A DNA stretch of 64,000 nucleotides from CBDCTM01 sp965222005. GTDB lineage: Bacteria > Bacteroidota > Bacteroidia > Chitinophagales > Saprospiraceae. The notes under the pieces are model-generated. The model was not told where the DNA came from. It made no database searches and saw only the letters and a program-made list of their open reading frames with translations. This document shows, piece by piece, positions 36,921-45,598 of this stretch (positions are counted from its first letter, which is position 1; every line of letters begins with the position of its first letter). Made by a program: the position numbers and the translations under genes. Location: NCBI GenBank assembly GCA_965222005.1, contig OZ244935.1:1674001-1738000 (forward strand), written 5' to 3'.

Positions 36921-39900
36921 TTACCAGACCAATTTCTCCATCTTCTTCACGATCACGTGCGTATCCCGGTTTGGGGCGATTGGCCCCCAGTAATTGAAGT
37001 GGTAAGTGAATTGTCCGTAGCCACCGGCCAAAAAGTTGGGTTTGAGGTGGATACGGGTAAAGCTATTGTGACCACCCGCCCGTTTGTTGCCCCGCACTTG
37101 CGATTTGGGTATGCCAACCGTCCGCTCAGGAACGTGATATACTATGCAAACGCCTTTGGGTATCCGGGCACTGACGACAGCGCGGGTGCAGTAAACGCCA
37201 TGGTCATTGTACACTTCCACCCAGTCATTGTCATTGATGCCCAGTTCTTCGGCATCCTGTTCGTTGATCCAGCAGGGCTCACAACCCCTCGACAGTGTGA
37301 GCATGCGCAAATTCTCCATGTAGGTGGAATGGATATGCCATTTGCCGTGTGGCGTGAGGCAGTTGAGAATCTTGGCTTCGCCTTCCTTTAGCGTGTCCCT
37401 CAGGTCGCCATAAGCTTCCGGTTTGGGAGAAGGCTTGTAGGTAGGCAGATTTTCACCGTAGGCCAGGTACAGCTCATGGTCGAGATAAAAATGCTGGCGC
37501 CCTGTGAGCGTTCTCCACGGAACCAACCGTTCTACATTGTAGGTATAGGGCGCATAAGCTCTGCCATCATTCATCAGGCCAGACCAAAGTGGCGAGGTGT
37601 TGTACCTTCGAGGTTGTGCCAGCAAATCGGCGTACCGGATTTTGATATCTTCGCTGCCTTGAGCAAGATCCGTTAGTACCATTCCGGTCTTCTTTTCGGC
37701 ATTTTTATAGGCCCGTACCGTCAGCTTACCATTGGTAAGGGTGGATAGATGCAAAACTGCGTTGGCAGCCCATTCATCCTCCTTGATGGAAGGCCGTACC
37801 GTGCCGTTTGATTTTTCGACAGGGAAGTGGTTGGAATCAAGCATTTCATCGAAGGCATCTTCACATTTGTAATGATTGCCATGAGCTCCCAGCCCATTGC
37901 TCTTAATATTGTCGCCCAAAGAAATGTACTTGTCATAGATTTTTGTGTAATCCCTGTCCACCACAGCAATTTTGTGCATCGTTTTACCAGGAATGGCTTC
38001 ACACTCGCCCTTGTACCAGTCTTTGATTTCAGGCTGTGAAATTTCACCGGAGGAGTCGTGAGAGATCGGAGCAATAACTACATCCTTTTGAGGTTCCGAA
38101 AGGTATTTTTTAGCCAGTTCACTAGTCGTTTTTGCAATTTGCTTAAAAATGTCCCAGTCCGTTTTCGATTCCCAAACTGGAGCAATAGCCTGCCCCAGCG
38201 GATGAATGAAGGAGTGCAGGTCGGTACTGTTTAAATCGGCTTTTTCATACCAGGATGCTGCCGGTAGTACGATGTCGGAGTAGAGGGCTGATGAATCCAT
38301 ACGGAAATTGAGGTCAACGATCAGATCCATTTTCCCCAAGGGAGCCACTTCATGCCACTTGACTTCTTCGGTGCGGTCTTCTGCATCCTGGGCAATCGAA
38401 TTGTGGTGGGTGCCGAGATAGTGCTTCAAGGCATATTCGTGGCCTTTCATACTACCCATAATGGCATTGCCCCGCCAAATGTACCATACTCTGGGATGAT
38501 TTTCAGGCGCTTCAGGGTCACTCACAGCATACTTCAAATCTTTTGATTTCAACTTTTCCAGCACATAGTTTTTGATCCCTTCATCGGAAGAGGCACCTTT
38601 AGCAGTGGCCTCTTTACTCAATTCCAGTGAATTTTCGTTGAATTGCGGATAAAAAGGCATCCATCCCATCCGCACGGCCTGGAAAATAGAATCTGCTGTG
38701 TGCTGGCGGGTCCATTTGTTATCAGGTACCGTATTGTATTTTGAGAATTGCCCATCGTAGCGATATTGGCAAGTGTTGATATAATGCCAAATAGGCGCCT
38801 GCTGCAATCGGATAGCCCCTTGCCAGTCTTTGCCAAAGGCAACCGTTCCCCAGGAATCCATCGGAGCCAGCTTTTCCTGACCGACGTAGTGGTTCATGCC
38901 ACCGCCGTTTTTGCCCACGCAGCCGGTCAGCATCAAAGCCATGATGGCGGAGCGGTACATCAAATTGGCATGATACCAGTGATTGATGCCGGCCCCTACA
39001 ATGACCATGCACTTTCCGTCGGTTACGTTGGCGGTGTTGGCCCATTCGCGGGCAAACTGGATAACGGTATTGGCATTGATGCCGGTAAATATTTCCTGCC
39101 AGGCGGGCGTATAGGCCGCATCTTTGTCGGTATAATCAGCCGGATAATCTCCTTTCAAGCCTCTGCCCACACCGTATTGCGCCATTGTCAGGTCATACAC
39201 GGTAGTCACCGGGATTCTCCCGTTTTCCGTTTCGATGTATTTTACGGGAACCCCCCGCTGTCGGTGTTTATTGAGTCCAAATTCGGTAAACACTACCTGT
39301 AGCACCTCATCTTTTTGGTTTAAAAAGGTAAGCAGAGGATTGTATGATTCATCCGTTTCGCCATCTTCCAGTTTCAAATTCCATTTCCCTGCCTCTTTTT
39401 GCCAGCGGAAGCCAGAGCTGCCTTTAGGCACCACAAACTTGCCACTGTCTTCATCAATATTGATGAATTTCCAGTCGCCATTTTCAACATCTTTGAATCT
39501 TGCCAGCTCATTGGCCCGAAGCAATCGGCCGGGTTTGTAGGAGTCACCGTCTTTGTCCAATTTGACGAGATACGGACTGTCGGTATATTGCTTAACATAT
39601 TTCAAAAAACTGTCGGTTTGCTTCTCGTGGTGCCATTCCTTTAAAATAATGTGGGTGACGGCCATCCAGAAGGCGCCATCGCTACCGGCGTGCAGCGGTA
39701 CCCATTGGTCGGCGTATTTACAAACCTGGCTGAAATCGGGAGAGAATACGACCGTTTTGGTACCGTTGTGCCGCGATTCTGCAAAGAAGTGACAATCCGG
39801 TGTGCGGGTCATATTGAGGCAGGCTCCCATATCTGCGATCATTTTGGAGTTGTACCAATCGGCGCTTTCACATACATCGGTTTGCTCACCCCAAATCTCG

Positions 39901-40535
39901 GGGAAGGCTGTTGGGAGATCGCAATACCAATCGTAAAAGCTCAAATTGATCCCACCGAACAATTGGAGAAATCTGCCACCGGCGGCATAGCTCATCATGG
40001 ACATGGCGGGGATGGGGGAGAAACCCACTACACGATCGGGGCCATATTTTTTGGCTGTGTACAGATTGGACACCGCCATGAGTTCGAGTACGGTATCCCA
40101 ATGTACTCTTCTGAAGCCGCCTTTTCCACGAGCCTGTTGATATTTTTTGCGGGCTTCCTCATTGTTTTGGAGGTTTTCCCAGGCTTGCAGCGGGTCATTG
40201 GTTTTAGCTTTTTCACTTTGGTAAGCATCGAGCAGCGCGCCCCGGATCAAGGGATATTTAATGCGCAGGGGGCTGTAGAGATACCAGGAGTAGGAAATAC
40301 CACGCTGACAACCACGAGGCTCATAGGGAGGCAACTTACTATCGAGTAGCGGATAATCAAGCTGTTGTGTTTCCCAAACTACAATACCGTCTTTCACATG
40401 AATCTGCCAGGAACAACCGCCGGTGCAGTTTACTCCATGCGTACTGCGCACGATGCGATCGTGTTGAAAGCGATTGCGATAAAATTCTTCCCATTTACGG
40501 GTTTGAGGGGAAATAATATCTTCTATCCAACTCAT
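36921..40535 (-). CDS. narG: Respiratory nitrate reductase alpha subunit
   Basis: The molybdenum bis-MGD catalytic subunit, 1,204 aa. The FS0 [4Fe-4S] ligands His33, Cys37, Cys41 and Cys76 (THGVNCTGGCSW, then EPRGCQRG) keep the exact spacing of E. coli NarG. The Mo-ligand Asp region SFYDWYCDLPTAFPEIWGEQ is intact. No twin-arginine signal is seen, consistent with a cytoplasm-facing NarGHI complex. It reduces nitrate to nitrite with electrons from NarH. It is downstream of a di-heme cytochrome c and upstream of the repeat lipoprotein. Confidence 0.96.
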   Translation of the reverse strand: MSWIEDIISPQTRKWEEFYRNRFQHDRIVRSTHGVNCTGGCSWQIHVKDGIVVWETQQLDYPLLDSKLPPYEPRGCQRGISYSWYLYSPLRIKYPLIRGALLDAYQSEKAKTNDPLQAWENLQNNEEARKKYQQARGKGGFRRVHWDTVLELMAVSNLYTAKKYGPDRVVGFSPIPAMSMMSYAAGGRFLQLFGGINLSFYDWYCDLPTAFPEIWGEQTDVCESADWYNSKMIADMGACLNMTRTPDCHFFAESRHNGTKTVVFSPDFSQVCKYADQWVPLHAGSDGAFWMAVTHIILKEWHHEKQTDSFLKYVKQYTDSPYLVKLDKDGDSYKPGRLLRANELARFKDVENGDWKFINIDEDSGKFVVPKGSSGFRWQKEAGKWNLKLEDGETDESYNPLLTFLNQKDEVLQVVFTEFGLNKHRQRGVPVKYIETENGRIPVTTVYDLTMAQYGVGRGLKGDYPADYTDKDAAYTPAWQEIFTGINANTVIQFAREWANTANVTDGKCMVIVGAGINHWYHANLMYRSAIMALMLTGCVGKNGGGMNHYVGQEKLAPMDSWGTVAFGKDWQGAIRLQQAPIWHYINTCQYRYDGQFSKYNTVPDNKWTRQHTADSIFQAVRMGWMPFYPQFNENSLELSKEATAKGASSDEGIKNYVLEKLKSKDLKYAVSDPEAPENHPRVWYIWRGNAIMGSMKGHEYALKHYLGTHHNSIAQDAEDRTEEVKWHEVAPLGKMDLIVDLNFRMDSSALYSDIVLPAASWYEKADLNSTDLHSFIHPLGQAIAPVWESKTDWDIFKQIAKTTSELAKKYLSEPQKDVVIAPISHDSSGEISQPEIKDWYKGECEAIPGKTMHKIAVVDRDYTKIYDKYISLGDNIKSNGLGAHGNHYKCEDAFDEMLDSNHFPVEKSNGTVRPSIKEDEWAANAVLHLSTLTNGKLTVRAYKNAEKKTGMVLTDLAQGSEDIKIRYADLLAQPRRYNTSPLWSGLMNDGRAYAPYTYNVERLVPWRTLTGRQHFYLDHELYLAYGENLPTYKPSPKPEAYGDLRDTLKEGEAKILNCLTPHGKWHIHSTYMENLRMLTLSRGCEPCWINEQDAEELGINDNDWVEVYNDHGVYCTRAVVSARIPKGVCIVYHVPERTVGIPKSQVRGNKRAGGHNSFTRIHLKPNFLAGGYGQFTYHFNYWGPIAPNRDTHVIVKKMEKLVW

Positions 40536-40573
40536 GCTTTTGTTATTTTTGAAATTAAGGTGGAATAACTTGC

Positions 40574-41416
40574 TCAGTTATAAGATTTCATTTGCCGGTC
40601 GAATAAATCTTTATTGACCGTATAACTTTTTCTGTTCATCCAAAAGGCGGAATAGAGGGCAATAAGCAATATGCCTCCACCCAAGCCCCAGAGTAGAAAA
40701 TTGGATACCATAGAGCTCAGGTTCACATCTTTTTCCTTGTCATCATAATTTTTCAGATATACCAGCAGGTCGTGTATTTCCCCTTCCTCCAGCTTGTGCG
40801 ATTCATACGCTTTGGCCATCACCGGGAAGGGGGGATTGCTTAAAATGGCCTGTACTCCGGTTTCGCCCAAAGAGGAAAAGGATGCCATCAAATCTTTTGT
40901 TGAATACTTATTGTCTGATTCATACACGCTGTTCATCGTCTGGTGGCACGAAATGCAGGATGGCCCGCCATTGGCAAGCCGTGTGTTACCTTCAAAAAGG
41001 GCTTTGCCGTTGTCCAGGTCTTCCGGAGTAGCATCTTTAATAATCGAAGGAACTTGAGCGGCTGTACCCACTCCGCTGCCTGAATTTTCAGCGATATGGT
41101 TGATGATTGATTTTATCTCTCTGTCAGAGATCATAGGATCCGGCATGATCACCTTATTGTATTCTTCAAAAAGGGCTATCGCATCCGGATCTCCATTTTT
41201 TATCATAGTTTGAGAAGAGCGGATGTATTCGACGAGCCAGTCCTCGGTACGCCTGTCCTGTACATTGGCCAGGTCGGGGCCTACTAATTTTCCACCTCCA
41301 ATGGTGTGACAGATACCGCATTTTGTCTTAAACATTTCCGCCACGTCGCTTTGAGCTACAACTTGGCTGACCAATGCCAGTAGGAGAAGGGGAAACAGAA
41401 ACCATCTTTTTTTCAT
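40574..41416 (-). CDS. Membrane-anchored di-heme cytochrome c of the nitrate locus
   Basis: 280 aa. A signal peptide (residues about 4-21) precedes two cytochrome c domains, with heme motifs CGICH (Cys33-His37) and CISCH (in the second half, NGGPSCISCHQT). A C-terminal membrane segment (FLLWGLGGGILLIALYSAFW) anchors it. It probably transfers electrons in the periplasm for the respiratory chain that includes Nar. It is the first gene of the locus, 38 bp before narG. Redox partner unknown. Confidence 0.88.
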   Translation of the reverse strand: MKKRWFLFPLLLLALVSQVVAQSDVAEMFKTKCGICHTIGGGKLVGPDLANVQDRRTEDWLVEYIRSSQTMIKNGDPDAIALFEEYNKVIMPDPMISDREIKSIINHIAENSGSGVGTAAQVPSIIKDATPEDLDNGKALFEGNTRLANGGPSCISCHQTMNSVYESDNKYSTKDLMASFSSLGETGVQAILSNPPFPVMAKAYESHKLEEGEIHDLLVYLKNYDDKEKDVNLSSMVSNFLLWGLGGGILLIALYSAFWMNRKSYTVNKDLFDRQMKSYN

Positions 41417-41910
41417 AATAAAATCCTTTTGTCTGTGACAACTAATGTGACTATCCTATTGTTTGTCGCACGTATTGAACAGTTCCGGAGTCAGGCCCAA
41501 CATCATCCACCTCCCGGTTTGTTGACTTGATCCAATTAAACAAGAAAGCATCATGGCATCTGGCCTGCTGTATCCAATGGACGCTCCCCAACAGTTGGTG
41601 GCCATCATAAATCAATTCCTGACGCCTTGCACTCCATCCAAGCAAGAGGCTTTTCAGCAAGAGGCGGCTGCCAGAAGGAGCGGTAGTAGATGGAATCAAA
41701 GCACAGGCTAAAAAAGAGGAGAAAAAATTTGAGAAGCCAGAAAAAAATTGCCATTTCTCTCTGTCCTGCAGAAGGTTCTGTACGTGGTGATGTGTGTTAC
41801 TGCAGTGGTTTTTCATTAGAAATTACAAACGAACGATTGTTCTTGTTTTTATGAATGCTAAATTTAGACAGCCGCACAGCTTGAGCAGATGATAAACATC
41901 ATGGAATACA
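41417..41910. other. Decayed intergenic region between the nitrate locus and the cyclase remnant
   Basis: No intact gene is supported. A 121-codon minus-strand frame (41,451-41,816) has no recognisable features. On the plus strand near 41,565-41,625 a short stretch reads MDAPQQLVAIINQFL, which resembles the C-terminal end of alpha/beta hydrolases, so a fragment of a lost gene may lie here. This must also contain the promoter of the cytochrome/narG transcript, not identified. Confidence 0.35.
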
Positions 41911-42372
41911 ATGATTTATATCATCTGGCAGGTGGTTTCGCTTCAGGCGGAGATTGGCCAGCTGATCAACGATGTTCGTCAGCTTGCTGCGATTATGCTT
42001 ACGGATAGGATTGGCTATACCGCTCTTATGAGCAAGGATGAAGAGCTTGCCGGCCGTTTTGAAGAGTTGATCAGAGAAGGCGCCACCCTGTTCAATCAAA
42101 GCAATAATGCCCTCTATGTGGATGCCTTAAGCAAATACCGGCAAGCACTCGATCCGGATTTCAATGGCAGCCTGGCGCATAGATCAAGGCCGCGAAAGCT
42201 AAACCGGCCATTGCCTTCAAAAAATTTAAAGCTGATGACCAAGCCTTCTTTCATGCCAATACGGACTTTGGCTACTGAATGGCACTGGACAGCTACCGCA
42301 AGGCTTTGCGAATTCGACCCAATGCCCGGGAGATCGGAAGGCGTATCCGGGAAATAGAAAAGAGGTAATAAC
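41911..42372 (+). pseudogene. Remnant of an adenylate/guanylate cyclase-TPR protein
   Basis: The frame contains RQLAAIMLTDRIGYTALMSK, a near match to the opening of class III nucleotide cyclase domains (RQLAAIMFTDIVGYTALM in intact members), then switches to TPR-like sequence (ALYVDALSKYRQALDPD). A different frame resumes with YRKALRIRPNAREIGRRIRE. The cyclase core is missing and at least one frameshift is needed, so this is a decayed gene. It lies directly beside the tRNA fragment that marks the island border. Confidence 0.6.
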
Positions 42373-42389
42373 AAATAAAAAAGGAAAAT

Positions 42390-42437
42390 TGGTAGCGCGG
42401 GGGAGGCTTGAACTCCCGACCTCAGGATTATGAATCA
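42390..42437 (-). tRNA. tRNA-Met(CAT) 3' fragment, probable att site
   Basis: On the minus strand: anticodon-loop segment GATTCATAATCC, variable loop, a full T-arm (GGGAG-TTCAAGC-CTCCC), acceptor 3' strand and encoded CCA (42,390-42,392). The 5' half (D-arm and 5' acceptor) is missing; beyond 42,437 the sequence turns AT-rich and the integrase gene follows at 42,522. This is the expected structure of an attachment end where an element integrated in the 3' half of a tRNA gene; the intact tRNA should lie at the other end, outside the window. Confidence 0.75.
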
Positions 42438-42521
42438 TTTCCCCTTGATTTTTTAAAATGTAAATATAAGATAGTGAACGAATTATAAATCTAATTTTTT
42501 TACATTTTAATTCGTATCACC

Positions 42522-43769
42522 ATGTCGTTTGCCACATCGTTTGCCATCAGGCTGGATAAGTCAGCAAAATTATCAGAGGGAAAACACCCAATTGTACTAC
42601 AAGTAACCTTCAACAGAAAGGTCAGACGTAAACGTTTAGGTCTGTCCGCAAGCCCCGAACAATGGGATTTCAACAACCACGAATTCAAAAAGGGAGTTCA
42701 TGGAAGACGAGAAAAAAATCAACAGTTAGATGATTTTGAAAGCAAAGCTAAAAAAATTTACAGGGAATATTTTGAGGACAAACCTTTCAACTTTGTAAAA
42801 TTCTGTGAAATATTTTCTAATAAGCCAGTAGAAGAAATTAGCGTTATTGAGTTCTGTTTACAAGTAAGCGAAAAGTTTTTGAAAAACGGTCAAGCCAATT
42901 CAAGTACAGATTACAAAGTATTAGCAAGTGCTATTCGTAAGGTCTCCCCAAACGATTTGACCTTTGCAGAATTTACTCAAGAATGGTTACAAGACTTTGA
43001 AGATTATCATACTTCAAAAGGAACTAAGAGCTATAATTATATGGTTCGCTTGAGAGCATTATATAACAAGGCAGTAAAAAAGAGAATCGCCGATTTCAGA
43101 CATAATCCATTCAAAAATCCCTACACAAATCCTTACGGATACGAATTTTCAAGATTAAAAAAATTAAAAATCGGCAGGGTCAATGCCAACAGGATTAAAG
43201 ACCTTTCTAAGTCCCAACTTCTTCAACTAATGGAATATGAACCAATAAGTTCAAAAGAAGAGGAATATTTAAGCATCTGGTGGTTCAGTTTTTTTATGTT
43301 TGGAGTGAATATGACTGACATTGCTAAACTCCAAAGAAAACATATAAAGGATAACCGTTGGTTTTACGAGAGATCAAAAACTGGTACTGGCTTGAAAGGA
43401 GGGAAACCGATTTTACCAGAGGCAATGAAAATAATTGAAAAGTACGATACAAAAGGAAAGTACATCTTCCCTGTCTTGACTCCTGCCTATGATAAAGATG
43501 AGTTAACAAAGGCTAAAAGAATTAGGGATTATGCTGGATACATCCGAAAAGCTGGATTAAGGGTCTCTGAGAGGATTGGGTTCAGTGGGTATTTCACTTT
43601 CTATTCCGCAAGATACAGTAGTGCTACTTTGGCATTGAATGAAGGCGCAGATAGGAACACTGTTAGCCACCTACTCGACCATGAAAATTTTAGTACGATT
43701 GATAATTATGTGGGTAGAGCTGATGATGAAAAAGTATTGAAAGCGATGGAGATTTTGAGGTTGAAATAA
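42522..43769 (+). CDS. Tyrosine recombinase/integrase
   Basis: 415 aa. An Arm-DNA-binding N-terminus (KLSEGKHPIVLQVTFNRKVR), a SAM-like core-binding domain (about 110-210) and a catalytic domain. The box II motif is FYSARYSSATLALNEGADRN (Tyr and Ser flank the conserved Arg where HS is more usual), then SHLLDHENFSTIDNYVGRA with the catalytic His and the nucleophile Tyr. This is the Bacteroidota mobile-element integrase type. It begins 85 bp from the tRNA-Met fragment, so it probably catalysed integration there. Its last 156 bp are duplicated at 47.4 kb. Ends in TAA. Confidence 0.9.
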   Translation: MSFATSFAIRLDKSAKLSEGKHPIVLQVTFNRKVRRKRLGLSASPEQWDFNNHEFKKGVHGRREKNQQLDDFESKAKKIYREYFEDKPFNFVKFCEIFSNKPVEEISVIEFCLQVSEKFLKNGQANSSTDYKVLASAIRKVSPNDLTFAEFTQEWLQDFEDYHTSKGTKSYNYMVRLRALYNKAVKKRIADFRHNPFKNPYTNPYGYEFSRLKKLKIGRVNANRIKDLSKSQLLQLMEYEPISSKEEEYLSIWWFSFFMFGVNMTDIAKLQRKHIKDNRWFYERSKTGTGLKGGKPILPEAMKIIEKYDTKGKYIFPVLTPAYDKDELTKAKRIRDYAGYIRKAGLRVSERIGFSGYFTFYSARYSSATLALNEGADRNTVSHLLDHENFSTIDNYVGRADDEKVLKAMEILRLK

Positions 43770-44034
43770 GTAGAAATATCAGAATTTGGTCTATTTGTTT
43801 CTGATGTTGTGGGTATCACAAAACTTGTGATTGTTTCGGCTTTTATTCCCTGCCCAAAAAATAAAAAATTATTTTGCATAATTTCCAATTTCTCCTATAT
43901 AGAATTACATTTAAGAGTAGTTACAAAAAGACTCGATAGCTATTTTGCTAATAAGAGCTAAATAACTCTTTGGTTGTTTTTTCACCAAAATAACAACTAA
44001 TTTTTCAAATTAAAAAAAACATTTTAAATACAAA

Positions 44035-45582
44035 ATGAAAAAAGATAATTCCCCATCAAGGCTAAAATTAATTTTGTCGAAGATCAACCCTAACAAAGTT
44101 ATTGGTGTTAGTGGTTTAGCAATTTTATGTGCATCAGCATTTTGGTCAATCGTACCTGTGGGAAACCAAACATTTTCTATTGCACTTGGTAATTTTTTAG
44201 GCGGATTAGGGTTGAATGTCTTAGCAAGTAAATTACAAGGTCTTTTTGAATCTGTTAATGCTATTCCAAACAAAGAGGAAGTCGAGAAAATTGAAAGTTT
44301 TGCCAAGCTCCTTTCTGATGAAATAGAAAAAGACAAAAACTTAAAGAGACAAATAAGTATATTCCTCAAGGAAAATAATTCTTTCAATATTGCAGAGGAG
44401 TTAGTACTTTCTAACCCTGGAGCACATGCTTGGCTTCTAATAAAAATTTATCAAGACATTTCAAGTTATCAAGAGGAATTTGAGGACATCAAGAGAAAGT
44501 TGGACGGAATTGAGGAAGCCATTTTGAATCCAAAACATAAAAGCAAAGGAGTCGTTCAAGTATTTCCACCTTTCCCAAAACTATTGATTGGTCGTCAACT
44601 TGATTTACAACGCTTGAAAACGCGCCTCGGTGTTTCACCTGATTTTAATGCGTTAAATTCAGAACACTCTATAACAATCATTCGTGGCTGGGCAGGAGTA
44701 GGTAAATCAACACTTGTAAATTCATTAGCCTATGACCCTGACATTTGTAAAATTTTCAAAGATGGAGTACTATGGACTTCATTAGGAGAATCTCCTAACA
44801 TATTAGGAGTTTTAATTAACTGGGGAAGGGCACTTGGAATTGAAAAAATTGAGAATATTCATTCGATTGAAGAGGTAGGTCATTTGATTCGTTCAAAAAT
44901 AAAAGACAAAAATATTCTTATCATTATTGATGATGTTTGGGAGGAAGGACATGCTGCATCTTTAATGTTTGATGGAAGTAAATGTGCAACAATAATTACA
45001 ACCAGAGAAAGGGCAATTGCGGAAAATTTATGTACATCACCAAAGGACATTTATAAACTCGAAATTTTAAATGATAAATATGCTTTTCACCTGCTACAAA
45101 ATTCAGCACCAGAGGTAGTGGAACAATATCTTTCACTATCAGAGCAATTGGTTTCTGACTTGGAAGGATTACCACTAGCAATAAAAGTAGCAGGGAGAAT
45201 GTTGAGCGCAGAATTATATAGAGATGCTAGTCTTGTCAAAGAATTGTTTGACGAATTAAAAGTAGGGTTGAATATAATAAAAGCAAAAGCTCCTCCAGAT
45301 AGAGTGGATGAAAAATCTCAAACTATCCCTACAATCTCTTTACTATTAAATAAAAGTACAGACCGACTTTTAGAGGATACCCGTCTTTGCTATGCATTTT
45401 TAGGAGCCTTTGCGCCTAAACCAGCAACTTTTGACCTAGATGCAATGAAAGCAGTTTGGAAAGAATCCAACCCCCATAAATACATTCGTGAATTAGTTGA
45501 CAGAGGTCTTTTGGAACAAATCGGAAAGAGATACCAAATGCATGCCTTACTTGTTGCACATGCAAAATCCCTTCTTGAATAA
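44035..45582 (+). CDS. STAND NTPase (NB-ARC) half, N-terminal membrane segment
   Basis: 515 aa. Hydrophobic segments lie at about residues 20-70, then a short helical region. The NB-ARC core has Walker A GWAGVGKST, Walker B ILIIIDDVWEE, the sensor TIITTRERA, and GLPLAIKVAGRML. A winged-helix-like end finishes with YQMHALLVAHAKSLLE. In canonical bacterial STAND proteins a TPR sensor continues directly from this point; here a TAA ends the frame and the TPR part is a separate frame 16 bp on. Such NTPases often act in anti-phage defence by ligand-triggered oligomerisation. Confidence 0.82.
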   Translation: MKKDNSPSRLKLILSKINPNKVIGVSGLAILCASAFWSIVPVGNQTFSIALGNFLGGLGLNVLASKLQGLFESVNAIPNKEEVEKIESFAKLLSDEIEKDKNLKRQISIFLKENNSFNIAEELVLSNPGAHAWLLIKIYQDISSYQEEFEDIKRKLDGIEEAILNPKHKSKGVVQVFPPFPKLLIGRQLDLQRLKTRLGVSPDFNALNSEHSITIIRGWAGVGKSTLVNSLAYDPDICKIFKDGVLWTSLGESPNILGVLINWGRALGIEKIENIHSIEEVGHLIRSKIKDKNILIIIDDVWEEGHAASLMFDGSKCATIITTRERAIAENLCTSPKDIYKLEILNDKYAFHLLQNSAPEVVEQYLSLSEQLVSDLEGLPLAIKVAGRMLSAELYRDASLVKELFDELKVGLNIIKAKAPPDRVDEKSQTIPTISLLLNKSTDRLLEDTRLCYAFLGAFAPKPATFDLDAMKAVWKESNPHKYIRELVDRGLLEQIGKRYQMHALLVAHAKSLLE

Positions 45583-45598
45583 TCCATGTTTTTGAAAT

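Noticed and set aside
41451..41816. 121-codon minus-strand frame before the cytochrome gene
   Set aside because: No signal, domain or family features and a composition unlike neighbours; the plus strand shows traces of a decayed gene instead.
42390..42480. Complete tRNA gene at the island border
   Set aside because: Only the 3' half is present; no D-arm or 5' acceptor strand is found beyond 42,437.
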